From contig CM060731.1 of assembly GCA_030704615.1 (NCBI GenBank), forward strand, positions 75,930,756 through 75,994,755: 64,000 bases of DNA, in the 5' to 3' direction. This DNA is from Takakia lepidozioides (taxonomy: Eukaryota > Streptophyta > Takakiopsida > Takakiales > Takakiaceae). The notes beneath the pieces were generated by a model. It did not search any database. It saw nothing but the letters and a program-made list of their open reading frames with translations, and had not been told where the DNA came from. The first letter of the stretch is position 1, and every line of letters begins with the position of its first letter. Made by a program: the position numbers and the translations under genes. This document shows positions 55,601 through 64,000 of this stretch, one piece after another.

Positions 55601-58600
55601 TCTGCAGTGGAAAAATTTAGTGAGCCCCAGAGCTTTGCCCTTGCCAGTTTGAACAACTTTCCGGATATGTGCATCCCAATTACAATTGGAGGAGAACTCA
55701 ACGCCCAGGTAAGTGTAGGAAGGGAGGACCGGGATCTCTCGGCTACCCCACTGCCACTTAAGATCACTTCCTCCCTCTCCTCTGTCGTTGAATGCTACCA
55801 CTGCACATTTGCTGACATTAGCCTCTAGCCCCCAAAGATCAAAGTATCTCTTCGCGCAATCAATCAACTCCTGGAGATTGGTTGGAGTCTCCCCAATGCC
55901 TGCGAAGTCATCCGCAAACATAAGGGCTGGTATGGTGGTATCACCCACCCTTAACCCAAATCCCTCACTTTCCACATCCTCGAGGAGTTGATTGATGAAA
56001 ACATTGAAGAGCAGAGGGGAGAGAGTACATCCTTGAGCTACACCTTGGTCTATGTCAAAGAAGTTGGACTTCTGTCCGTTAACAGTGACACAGCTTTTGG
56101 TGTGAGCATACAAGTTGTGGACAACTCTCCACATCTTTCCCTTGATCCCACAAGACCAGAGGCGGAACCATAGGCCATCCCTCCACACTGTGTCATAAGC
56201 CTTTTTGACATCCAGAAAAAGACATAAGTGGGTTTCCCTTCTTTTTTCCTTCCCTGGATAATCTGGCTTAGAGTGAAGATATGATCCACACAGCCCCTGT
56301 TTCGCCGAAAGCCAGCTTGGCCTTCGTGGAAACAACCTCTAGACTCCAGATCAACCTCGAGACGAGTACTTATAACTCTGCAGAATGTCTTGCCAACAGC
56401 ATTGAGGAGCGTGATGCCACGGTAGTTCCCCGGTTCTTCTCTGTCACCCTTCTTGTATAGATTGACAATGACCCCCTGTCGCCAGCGAAAGGGGATCATT
56501 TCAGTCTTCCAGATAAGGTTAAAGAGGAGAACTAGGGCCTCTATCATGGGATCGCCACCGTGCTTGATAAGCTCGTTGACAATACCATCAGGTCCACCAG
56601 CTTTATATCCATTTAAATGTTCAATTACTTCCACAATCTCAGAAGAACTAATGGGAGCATTATAAGCCATTGAAATATACTCCAGTTCATCAGGGCTGTT
56701 TTGAATCATAGGAACAGTTTTTCCAACTGTGTCCCTCCATTCAGCAGAAGACCCCTCACTGTTAGACCTAGAAGTTCTGCCAAGGATACTGTAGTGAGTT
56801 TCAAAGGTTTTGACAATGTCAACCGATGAAGTCACCACTGCACCTTTAGTAGTCTTCAGCACTTGTACTTGCTGACCATTTTTCGGTTTGTACAATCGTT
56901 GAAGGGCTAACCAGAATTTCTTGTCATTACCGCCATGGTGGTTTGAGTTTATTTCACTGTATAACTTGTCCCAGTATAATTTCTTCTGAGACCTAACAAG
57001 CTGATTGATATCTTTACGGAGCTGGTAGTACCTCGCCCACAATTCTCTGTTGGTTTCCAAATTGCAGCACTCTTTATAGAGGGCTCGTCTCTCAGCTATC
57101 TTGAGTTTAATCTCATTAGTCCACCAATTAACTGCTCTACCGCAGACAATTAGTTTCCTCCCAATGATCTTGTCAGCCACGGAGGAAACGAAACTCTCCC
57201 AAGAGTCCACTGCTCTTTCGACTTCATTTCTTGCGTTAACAGAGCATGACTGAAGTTCTTGGAGCAATTGGACAAAATGAGGGAGAGCCTCTTGCAAGGC
57301 CTGGACGTACTCAGCCTTGACCTCCTCATTGTGGAATTTTTCTATGCGCCACTTCCGAATCGAATGTTTCACAGATCTCTTGGTGGTGGGAAAACACCTT
57401 TTGATCTCAGTCCAAACCAGGAAGTGGTCAGAGGTACCAATATCAGTTCTGTCAATCAACACATTGGCACACTGGGGGAACAAAATTTTGTCCATTATGA
57501 TATAGTCCATAATGGAATGTTCCCCAGTTTGGGGTTTCTCACGAGTCCACTGCACTTGGTCACCTCTTGTCCTGTTATTCAAGGTCAAAAGCTGAAGCTC
57601 TTCTAGACAGTTGATTAACCGTCTGCCATTAGAATTCAGCTCGTCCTCACCAAAAGGTCCAATGATATCGTCCTGATGGATCCCTTTGCCCACCCGGGCA
57701 TTGAAGTCCCCCAATAGTACCACCTGACCTTTGGCAAGGAACGAAGCACAGTCCAGCTTTACATCTTCGAAGGCCTTGTCTGCGTCAGCACTAAGGGTCC
57801 CCTCTGTGGGCATGTAAACACAACCAACAAAGAGGTCCTTTGTACTCATGCCGCCCTTCAAATTCAGTTTTAGCCAGATACTATGCTCGTACCTCAAACC
57901 CTTGTTGATAATTTCACAATTGTCAAACAAGAAATCACGGCCAAAGAATCCAACCCCTTTTTGACCGCGTTTGGCAGAGGCTGCCTTGAGAGTACACATC
58001 TTACCTGCCCATTTATAACCAATGACATCTCCAACCAGTTTATCCGACGTTTCCCATGTTTCTTGCCCAGCACAGATATGAATATCATTAGTCCGAAGAA
58101 CTTGTCCCACTTCAAGTTGTTTCCTTTGGTTGGTCAACCCTGAGAAGTTGAAAGTGGCCAGCCGCAAGCCAGCCCTTTGCATGTGAATTGTTTGTCGTCC
58201 AGGTAGCTTGTGATTGCTCCTGGACGGCCAACCGTTCTGCAAAGGGGGGACAGTTACCCCATGTGTAGATTTTGCTCGTCTTGTGTAAACTTTGAGAATT
58301 GGTAAACCATTCAGGGTACCAAATCTTTCAGTTACACGACGCACAGGCTCCGCACACATAGGGGCAGATTGTCCGTCAGACTGCTTGGGGACAATTACCC
58401 CTTGTATAGATTTTGCTCGTCTTGTGTAGACTTTGAGGATTGGTAAACCATTTAGAGTACCAAATCCTTCAGTTACACGACGTTCAGGCTCTGCACACTT
58501 AGGGACAGATTGTCCATCTGACGGCTTGGGGACAATTACCCCATGTATAGAATTTGTTCGTCTTGTGTAAACCTTGAGGATTGGTAAGCCATTCAGAGTA

Positions 58601-61600
58601 CCAAATCCTTCAGATTCAGGACGTTCAGGTTCCGTACACTTAGGGGCATCTTGTCCTTCTGGCTGTTTGGATTCAACCTCATCCAGAGCATCAAACCGAT
58701 TAGAAACTCTCAAGTTGAAGTTGTTGCCCTTGGTTGTCTTCCTAGAGCGCCCCATTGAATCACCAATGTCTAAGACCGCTCTCCAGCCAGTCAAGGGACG
58801 AACTTCTTTGAGATTGAATTGATGCGGGACTCTATTAGAAGCACTTTTGGTCATTGCAACTTTCAACGTACCCCTGTTATCAAGTCTCGAGATGGTACCA
58901 TTAGCCATGAAATCCAAGCCTAAGCTAGAGCATGTAGTTTCAAAGGACACATCGTCCATCCTGGGATTCACCCCAAAAACTACACATGAAGCCCTAGATA
59001 AGTAACCAATTCCCAGGGATCACCCTGAGGAGTGTTGATGTTGATAGGAGCTAAATTTTTGATTGTGTTCGCAGGCCATAAGTTTAAGCACAGGAACCAA
59101 CCCGAGCCCAAGTGCTGAGTATGCTAGACAGAGCATACGACTGCCCAATTTGGGCGGAGGGGCTGCCCCCAAGTGGTAGGAGTCCGCTTGTTACCATTCA
59201 GAGATCACACTCCAGGGAGTTGCAGGGAATGGCCCGTGTAGGCATATTCTAAAGAGGGAAAGGCCCCAAGCTTTCCAACTAAATCCAATGCACTACCTTA
59301 CCTGAAGCAAAGCGCTTCAGGTCGAAACAAACAAGGACACGAGGTCACAAGGCCGGCATTTAGTCACAGAAACATTAATGTACTCCCGTTTCAAGTCCAC
59401 CCAATGTCAATAGGCTTCCTAGAGGAAGAGAGAGAGAGAGAGAGAATGTACTCATAAGAGAATGTACTCATCAGAGATTGCTGTAGCCTTGAGGCGATAG
59501 ACCTATGCCCAGTTTGGGCAGAACAGAGAGAACGTACCCACAAGACATTTGCCATAGCCTTGTGGCTATGGATAGATAGAGAGAGAGAATGTACATAAAA
59601 TTTGCTTGCCATAGCCTTGTGGCCATTGACCCCGCGCCCAGTTTGGCAGAGAGAGAGAAATGAAATGAAATGAAATGGTGAGAGAGAATGTACTCGCAAG
59701 ATGTTGTTTGCCGTAGCCTTGTGGCCATTGACCCCGCGCCCAGTTTGAGCGGAACACAAAGGGACAGAACCTACCTCTGTCAGGGGCTGAGGTTGGTAGT
59801 AAGACTTACCTTGGTATAAAGCATTGATCCGGGTTTTCCAGATATCCTCTAGAAATCCCTTCACACAAGCATCAATCTGCTGTGTGTGGTTTGCCCAATA
59901 ACTCGGCCCCAGAAGGGCCTGGGCTTTTGGCTCAGCCTCGAGACATTCAAAGTTGGTTAACAGAGGTACAGGCACAATTCCCTTGATAGTCTCTGGTGAG
60001 AGAACCCCGGACAGTGAATCAGGAAATGAATATTGTCTTCAGGTTGCCCACACAACGGGCAATTGCACTCTCCCTTTCCTCTCTGCTTCTGTTTGCTGTT
60101 CAAAGGTAGGCTTCCTGCCCTGAGTTTAAATTTCAGTCTAGTGCCGAGAGTTGGTAGACCCTTGAGGTCATCCAATGGTGAGAGAGAGAGAGAGAGAGAG
60201 AGGGAGGGCAACAGAGATGTGTCGTTCCAAGCAAATGCAAGCAAGTGCAAAGAAGTTCTCAAGCAATGTACCATTCATGGCCAGATTGGCCACAGCACCA
60301 GCAGCAACCCGCCTGATGGTTTCGTCTTCAGAACTCTGCAACAGCATCAAAAGAGAGCCCAATCCTCCTGCCTCCACTATCTTCTCCTGGTTTGCTTCTG
60401 CAAAGGATAAAAGCGTACCAAAAAAGTCAGGCCAAACATGGTTCAAAAATCACAATCGGGATTACATTAAGCTCTCTCTCTCTCCCTTCTTTCCCTTAGA
60501 TCCTCTGCAATCTGGAGGCATGTCCAGTGAATGACCTATTTTGGAGTCCAACATTGGTGAGACTCCCACCATGGTACGACAGAGAATCCACTACAGCCTC
60601 AGGCATTTAATTGCGACCTTACATTTGGAGATCTCTAATGTTCCTCAGTGCATTTCAAATGTCCCCCTCTTTCAAAGCATCGTAAGTGCCCAATTTGTTT
60701 CCACAATCTACATTGACCTGCATTGTACAGTAGGAGATCTGGTGTCAGTCCCCAATGAGGCCACATCAGCTAGAAGGGTGAGAAGGCCTCTAGATCTACG
60801 AGTGTAAGATGAAAACAATAAAAGAGGGAAGACAAACCTTCAGCTGCAAGATTGGCTACGACCTTCACAGCATGAACGCGAACATCAACGTCTTCAGACT
60901 CCAGCAAGGATAGTATCTTATGCAAGCCCACTGAAGCCACACAATTTCTCCAAGTCAGTTTCTAAACTTACTGTATCACCCACAAGGTTTTCAAAGCCCA
61001 CGTGAGCACCATACAGAACTTCACACTGAAAGCTTGAACTAACCTCCCCGACAATGAACAAATATCTTACCCATGAAATTTTGTAAAGCAACCCCAAATT
61101 CATCAGTCTGTCTCATATAACTGCTCCCTAGTATGCTTTCAGCATCGATCAACCAAACACCCAGATGCCCATTATCTCTGTCCCCATTCCTCTCAGCAGT
61201 TTTTTCTGCCAGCACTTACTCTTGAAAAGAGGGGAATAAAGGAACTTCATAACATTTTGTCTTAGAACAGGTTCAACCTTGTAGAGAGACTGTACTCACA
61301 AGTCGTTTGCTGTAGCCTTATGGCCATAGAACCTGGTAGAATGTACTCATAAGACATTGTTTGCCGTAGCCTTGTGGCCCTTGACCCTGGCCATAGAACC
61401 TGGTAGAGAGAGAGAGAGAGGGAGAGAGGGTTGCCTTGTTCAAAGAGCTTGGCAATGGTTGCCCGCTGGCCATTAATTGTGTCACGCATGTGATTGGGCT
61501 TTGAGATGCTAATCCGTGGGCTCTCAGATCCCGCTGAGCTTCCTCTTCCAGAGCCTCCTCTCTCAATCAACCTTCTAGCTTGCTGCACACCGGAGAAGAA

Positions 61601-63645
61601 TGGAAAATAAACTTTCGGCCAATGAAATGCTAAGATGCCTGCCATTGTTAAATCATTAGGGCCGTTCAACTGCTTACAAAAACAAAGGTCCAAGAGGACT
61701 AAATCTTGTCCTCAGACCTCCCTTTCTTGGACCAACAAGGATCACCAATATTCTTAACGTAAACAGAGATCGTCATCTGTCAAATCCAGGACTTGGTTGT
61801 CAATAGACAAAGGTGGAAGGATGCATGATAGTTTGCCATTTCCACCGGCAACTCAGAAAAAAGGAGCAGGAGCAGTGAAGACGTCTGTCCTAACTGCATA
61901 CAGTTATTGTTTACCTCATCACCCTCATCACTGAGTAGCCCCACTTGCTCTTTTAAACTTCGAATCTCCTCCTCCATTCGTTCCCTCTCCTTGAGCTCAT
62001 CCTCCAGCCTCTGTCTTACAGTTAGAAGTTCATCACTCTGCTTCTGGAGGTTCCCATTGATATTCTTTCTTGATAATTGGGATCTCAGAGCTCTCAATTC
62101 TTGCTCCAGTTGCTCCCTTTTTTGGCTCTCCTTCTCCAGCGACAATCTCAAACCCAAGATCTCACTGCTGTACTCCACTGACTGCAACAAACCAATGAGC
62201 CACCCCAGCCATTACCTTTAGACCTGCAGACCTTAAACTGTAAAGGTGATGTCTTCAAACACAAACAGGTTCCATTAGTTTAAGCTGAGAACCCTGGGTG
62301 TATTGTGCCGAGTAAGCCCCAGACAGAGAAGCCATCACTTAAGAAGAATATGTACCTGCAATTAATGAACACATACAGGACTATGCAATTGCAGACATGC
62401 GATCAACGATACTACAGAGCTCTATCCATCCATCTGTCATTGATATGCAAACCATTCACAGAATAGGCCCATACCCTAGATAGACGACATTTAGATTACA
62501 CTGGTGGTGGATTTTGCTACTTACTATGCAGGAGCCACGATGTTGGATGCTAGAAAGTAAGACTTCTTTTTGTCTACAACATCTGCTCAGAGTCCTTCTC
62601 AGACAGCTCACTTGGATCATAGACCTATAAACATTTTCAAATGTCGCACCTCACACTTGAAGTGTCTACCATTAGTGTTCTCAACTAAAGAGGAAGCGTA
62701 ATTACTTACAATTAAGAGTGACTACAAGAGTTCAAACGGGATACCCCTGCCTCACCTCTTTTCTCTGGTGCTGAGGTTGGGGAGCATCAAGCAGCTCCTC
62801 CTCCAACCTCTCATGTAGAGAGAGCTTCTGCTCTTGCTCAGCTAGCTGCTCCTCTAACCTCTCACGGTGAGCCCGCTCCTTCTGTTGATCGGCCAGTGCA
62901 GCAGCTAGCTCCTTTTGGTGCTTTTGCATCTGCTCCACAAGCTCGTTGTGGTGCTTTTCCAATGCCTCTGTCATCTCCTTCTGGAGCTTCAGCTTCTCTA
63001 CATGTGTGTATTTCTGTAGTATAGGCAACAAAGCACCTCAGTGACAACCATGCTTCTGTGCTTGTTTGGAAGACATGTAAAGGCAAGGAAGAGAGATGCC
63101 TATAAACACCGTCAAAAGAGCTTGAACCTCCAAAACAGTGGCTGGGGCTGCACCTCTTGTTTCTCTGTCTGATGTTCTAAGGATATGCTTTTGACCTCCT
63201 TCTCCAACTTCTCCCTGCGAGCACATTCCACCTCCAGTTTTTGCTTCAGGTCCTCTGCCTCCTTTTGACAACGCATCTTTTCGGCTGCTGCTGTCTGTAT
63301 CCACCACCACGTCCCAGCTTAATACTCAAAATGTTTTACTTGAATGGACATGACAATGATGAAGAGACGGTTTACAAATGGCAGAAGAGCAGAGAAGAGG
63401 AGGGGCTGGGGGTTAAGTGTACAGAATCAAACCTCCGAGGTCCCTGCAAGCTTGCTCTCAGCCGCAATAATAGATTGATGAGCTTCATCGAGCCTTCTTT
63501 CTAACTCCTCCTCATTATCCAGTATGGCCTTGACCTGCCTCTCATTCTCTGCAACCAGTCTATCCAACTCTGTCTCCAGCCTACGGCAAAGGCTCTTATA
63601 ATCAAACTCCTCCTTTAGCTTCACCATGTTTTCAACTTTCATTGC
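52665..63645 (-). CDS. ARK: Armadillo-repeat kinesin (ARK / KIN-U type), 3' eleven exons
   Basis: Minus-strand exons: 63645-63433, 63294-63154, 63013-62756, 62181-61915, 61582-61435, 60930-60838, 60397-60272, 54186-54061, 53674-53531, 53341-53213 and 52825-52665. They give 601 residues plus stop with all phases consistent. The first visible exon starts AMKVENMVKLKEEFDYKSL, the end of the motor/neck junction; the motor itself lies beyond the window. A long coiled coil follows (exons 1-4), then NGQRATIAKLFEQ and an armadillo array: GLHKILSLLESEDVDVRVHA, EAGGLGSLLMLLQSSEDETI, DDAEDPQTLRMVAGAIANLC, RSRHPDVLAQVARGIANFAK, PIRRHIELALCHLAQH and ECSREDIRNLAQRTL. Plant ARKs act at microtubule plus ends in root-hair and tip growth. 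Two oddities: the intron after 61,435 starts with GC, and the 6.1-kb intron between 60,272 and 54,186 is filled with LINEs in the same orientation. Coding appears intact. Confidence 0.93.
54475..54556 (-). mobile_element. LINE 3'-tail fragment
   Basis: A diverged copy of the LINE end (ATGTACTCATAAGACGTTTG, then TGGCCATAGACCCCGTGCCC) sits just beside the 3' end of copy D. A GA-rich stretch separates the two. Confidence 0.7.
54576..56335 (-). pseudogene. LINE ORF continuation: RT palm, thumb and C-terminal zinc motif
   Basis: Frame 56,335-55,397 continues the RT with LFLDVKKAYDTVWRDGLW, GVAQGCTLSPLLFNVFIN and the catalytic MFADDFAG (FADD). A second slip near 55,425 shifts to frame 55,463-54,576, which has GIPSLSSRRDEFKVRWWGQL and CNCPLCGQSEDSIHFLIHC, a CxxC...HxxxxHC zinc-binding motif typical after the RT of many non-LTR elements. 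Only these two slips separate it from a full-length frame, so the insertion is young. Confidence 0.85.
56050..58971 (-). CDS. LINE ORF, endonuclease and N-terminal RT (973 codons)
   Basis: Residues 1-130: unassigned N-terminus. About 130-265: three tandem 47-aa repeats built on GFGTLNGLPILKVYTRR. About 270-520: EEP/APE-type endonuclease, with LATFNFSGL, AGQETWETSDK, LLGDFNARVG, IMDYIIMD and GTSDHFLVWTE as the catalytic Asn/Glu/Asp/His signatures. About 760-960: RT fingers with GYKAGGPDGIVNELI, GNYRGITLLNAVG and EGQAGFRRNRGCVDH. The frame is lost after KPTYVFF by a single-base deletion, so the last residues are out of frame. The start is the first Met of a frame that opens next to the copy's 5' UTR; an earlier non-ATG start is possible. 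Confidence 0.85.
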   Translation of the reverse strand: MNPRMDDVSFETTCSSLGLDFMANGTISRLDNRGTLKVAMTKSASNRVPHQFNLKEVRPLTGWRAVLDIGDSMGRSRKTTKGNNFNLRVSNRFDALDEVESKQPEGQDAPKCTEPERPESEGFGTLNGLPILKVYTRRTNSIHGVIVPKPSDGQSVPKCAEPERRVTEGFGTLNGLPILKVYTRRAKSIQGVIVPKQSDGQSAPMCAEPVRRVTERFGTLNGLPILKVYTRRAKSTHGVTVPPLQNGWPSRSNHKLPGRQTIHMQRAGLRLATFNFSGLTNQRKQLEVGQVLRTNDIHICAGQETWETSDKLVGDVIGYKWAGKMCTLKAASAKRGQKGVGFFGRDFLFDNCEIINKGLRYEHSIWLKLNLKGGMSTKDLFVGCVYMPTEGTLSADADKAFEDVKLDCASFLAKGQVVLLGDFNARVGKGIHQDDIIGPFGEDELNSNGRRLINCLEELQLLTLNNRTRGDQVQWTREKPQTGEHSIMDYIIMDKILFPQCANVLIDRTDIGTSDHFLVWTEIKRCFPTTKRSVKHSIRKWRIEKFHNEEVKAEYVQALQEALPHFVQLLQELQSCSVNARNEVERAVDSWESFVSSVADKIIGRKLIVCGRAVNWWTNEIKLKIAERRALYKECCNLETNRELWARYYQLRKDINQLVRSQKKLYWDKLYSEINSNHHGGNDKKFWLALQRLYKPKNGQQVQVLKTTKGAVVTSSVDIVKTFETHYSILGRTSRSNSEGSSAEWRDTVGKTVPMIQNSPDELEYISMAYNAPISSSEIVEVIEHLNGYKAGGPDGIVNELIKHGGDPMIEALVLLFNLIWKTEMIPFRWRQGVIVNLYKKGDREEPGNYRGITLLNAVGKTFCRVISTRLEVDLESRGCFHEGQAGFRRNRGCVDHIFTLSQIIQGRKKEGKPTYVFFWMSKRLMTQCGGMAYGSASGLVGSRERCGELSTTCMLTPKAVSLLTDRSPTSLT
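59440..59680 (-). repeat. Cluster of three or four LINE 3' tails with GA microsatellites
   Basis: Partial copies of GTACTCATAAGA...GCCGTAGCCTTGTGGC...GCGCCCAGTTTG occur at about 59,447-59,510, 59,525-59,575 and 59,585-59,650. They are separated by GA-rich runs (and an AAATG pentamer run near 59,660-59,675). The cluster lies between copies D and E. Confidence 0.8.
59688..60180 (-). mobile_element. 5'-truncated LINE (copy E)
   Basis: This copy retains only the last roughly 490 bp: the end of the ORF (LPTLGTRLKFKLRAGSLPLN, CNCPLCGQPEDNIHFLIHC, ANHTQQIDACVKGFLED) and the 3' tail. About 25 bp are missing near 59,990. It is flanked upstream by (GA)n at 60,180-60,203, close to ARK exon 60,272-60,397. 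Confidence 0.85.
61275..61428 (-). repeat. LINE 3' tails and GA microsatellite in an ARK intron
   Basis: Two tail copies (about 61,287-61,335 and 61,340-61,400, with CCATAGAACCTGGTAGA repeated) end in a (GA)n run at 61,404-61,428. The run abuts the GC donor of exon 61,582-61,435. Confidence 0.75.
62182..62755. other. ARK intron, nothing recognised
   Basis: The intron between exons 63013-62756 and 62181-61915. I see no repeat or gene in it. Confidence 0.5.
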
Positions 63646-64000
63646 CTGCATGATATGTGCAACGAGTAGAGTAAGCATCATGTTTTGCACTTTTGTGTAC
63701 TGTATGGCATGCAAACCCTCATCTTATGTAGCCTCCTCCATTGCAAGGGGTCAATTTCTTTCTCTCTCTTTCCATCTGATCAATTCTGAATACCTCTATT
63801 CAACGCTATCTTTATGGTTGTATCAGTTGCTTCCTGTTTCAATCTCTAGCTGTGCCTCCATCCAATCAACTGTGCCTGTCCTCAGATTCAGATACACCAA
63901 AAAGGTCTGTTACGTGCGGTTTCGCTGCTTTTGCTAATTGATGTTCAGCCCTGGGAAGCAATAACCTCCACTCCAGCTTACGAAGAGGAAACTCACACGT
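63646..64000. other. ARK intron running off the window
   Basis: This lies upstream (on the minus strand) of the exon starting AMKVENM. The remaining 355 bp show no motor-domain motif in any minus frame; it is probably intron. Confidence 0.5.

Larger units (their letters stand above)
54557..59435 (-). mobile_element. Near-intact LINE (copy D), 4.85 kb, 13-bp target-site duplication
   Basis: The element spans 54570-59422 on the minus strand. AGGAAGAGAGAGA is present at 54557-54569 and 59423-59435. A roughly 450-bp 5' UTR (58,972-59,422) matches copy B. One large ORF then encodes endonuclease and reverse transcriptase, split only by two one-base slips (about 56,215 in a T run and about 55,425). 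The 3' tail is the TGGCCACAAGGCTACGGCAA block ending in TGAGTACA plus a CT-rich microsatellite. No ORF1 with zinc knuckles is seen. It lies in an ARK intron, same sense as the gene. Confidence 0.9.

Overview
This is nuclear DNA from a streptophyte plant, most likely a seed-free land plant (fern, lycophyte or similar). Several signs agree. There are spliceosomal GT-AG introns with clean phases. There is a plant-type autoinhibited Ca2+-ATPase and an armadillo-repeat kinesin. A decayed PPR protein carries an E/DYW editing-type C-terminus. Non-LTR retrotransposons swell the introns to 6-8 kb. Nothing looks bacterial or organellar. The species assignment is inference.

Layout. (1) 0-0.6 kb: one exon of an ABC1 atypical kinase on the minus strand. 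(2) 2.7-14.4 kb: a plus-strand six-exon gene for a divergent kinase-like protein of Crinkler-like architecture. Its introns were invaded by LINE copies and also hold minus-strand ORFs, one with a possible LOTUS domain and one resembling a formin FH1/FH2 fragment. (3) 16.5-24.3 kb: a repeat graveyard with a tRNA-Glu-like SINE head array, PPR fragments, a long DYW-type PPR pseudogene, a minisatellite and a duplicated module. (4) 24.2-35 kb: decayed mobile or foreign-looking elements. These are a transposase-like pseudogene, a direct-repeat block with GATC-centred palindromes, a tail resembling RNA polymerase II CTD heptads, a long multi-exon reading frame with a methyltransferase-like motif, and two degenerate FCP1/NIF-like HAD phosphatase domains. 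Many in-frame stops there are single C-to-T steps from Gln or Arg codons. (5) 35-39 kb: a foldback, a second LINE family and AT-rich DNA. (6) 39.4-44.8 kb: a complete seven-exon type IIB Ca2+-ATPase (1,048 aa). (7) 46.0-51.4 kb: a minus-strand WD40-repeat gene (12 exons seen, at least 770 aa). (8) 52.7-63.6 kb: the 3' eleven exons of an armadillo-repeat kinesin on the minus strand. One intron contains a near-intact 4.85 kb LINE, a 5'-truncated LINE and several LINE tails.

The Ca2+-ATPase, the WD40 gene and the kinesin look like ordinary housekeeping or cytoskeletal genes that tolerate transposons in their introns. I joined their exons by hand; every junction keeps frame, which is the main support for these models. 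The most unusual parts are the reconstructed kinase-like gene with nested insertions and the 25-35 kb block.
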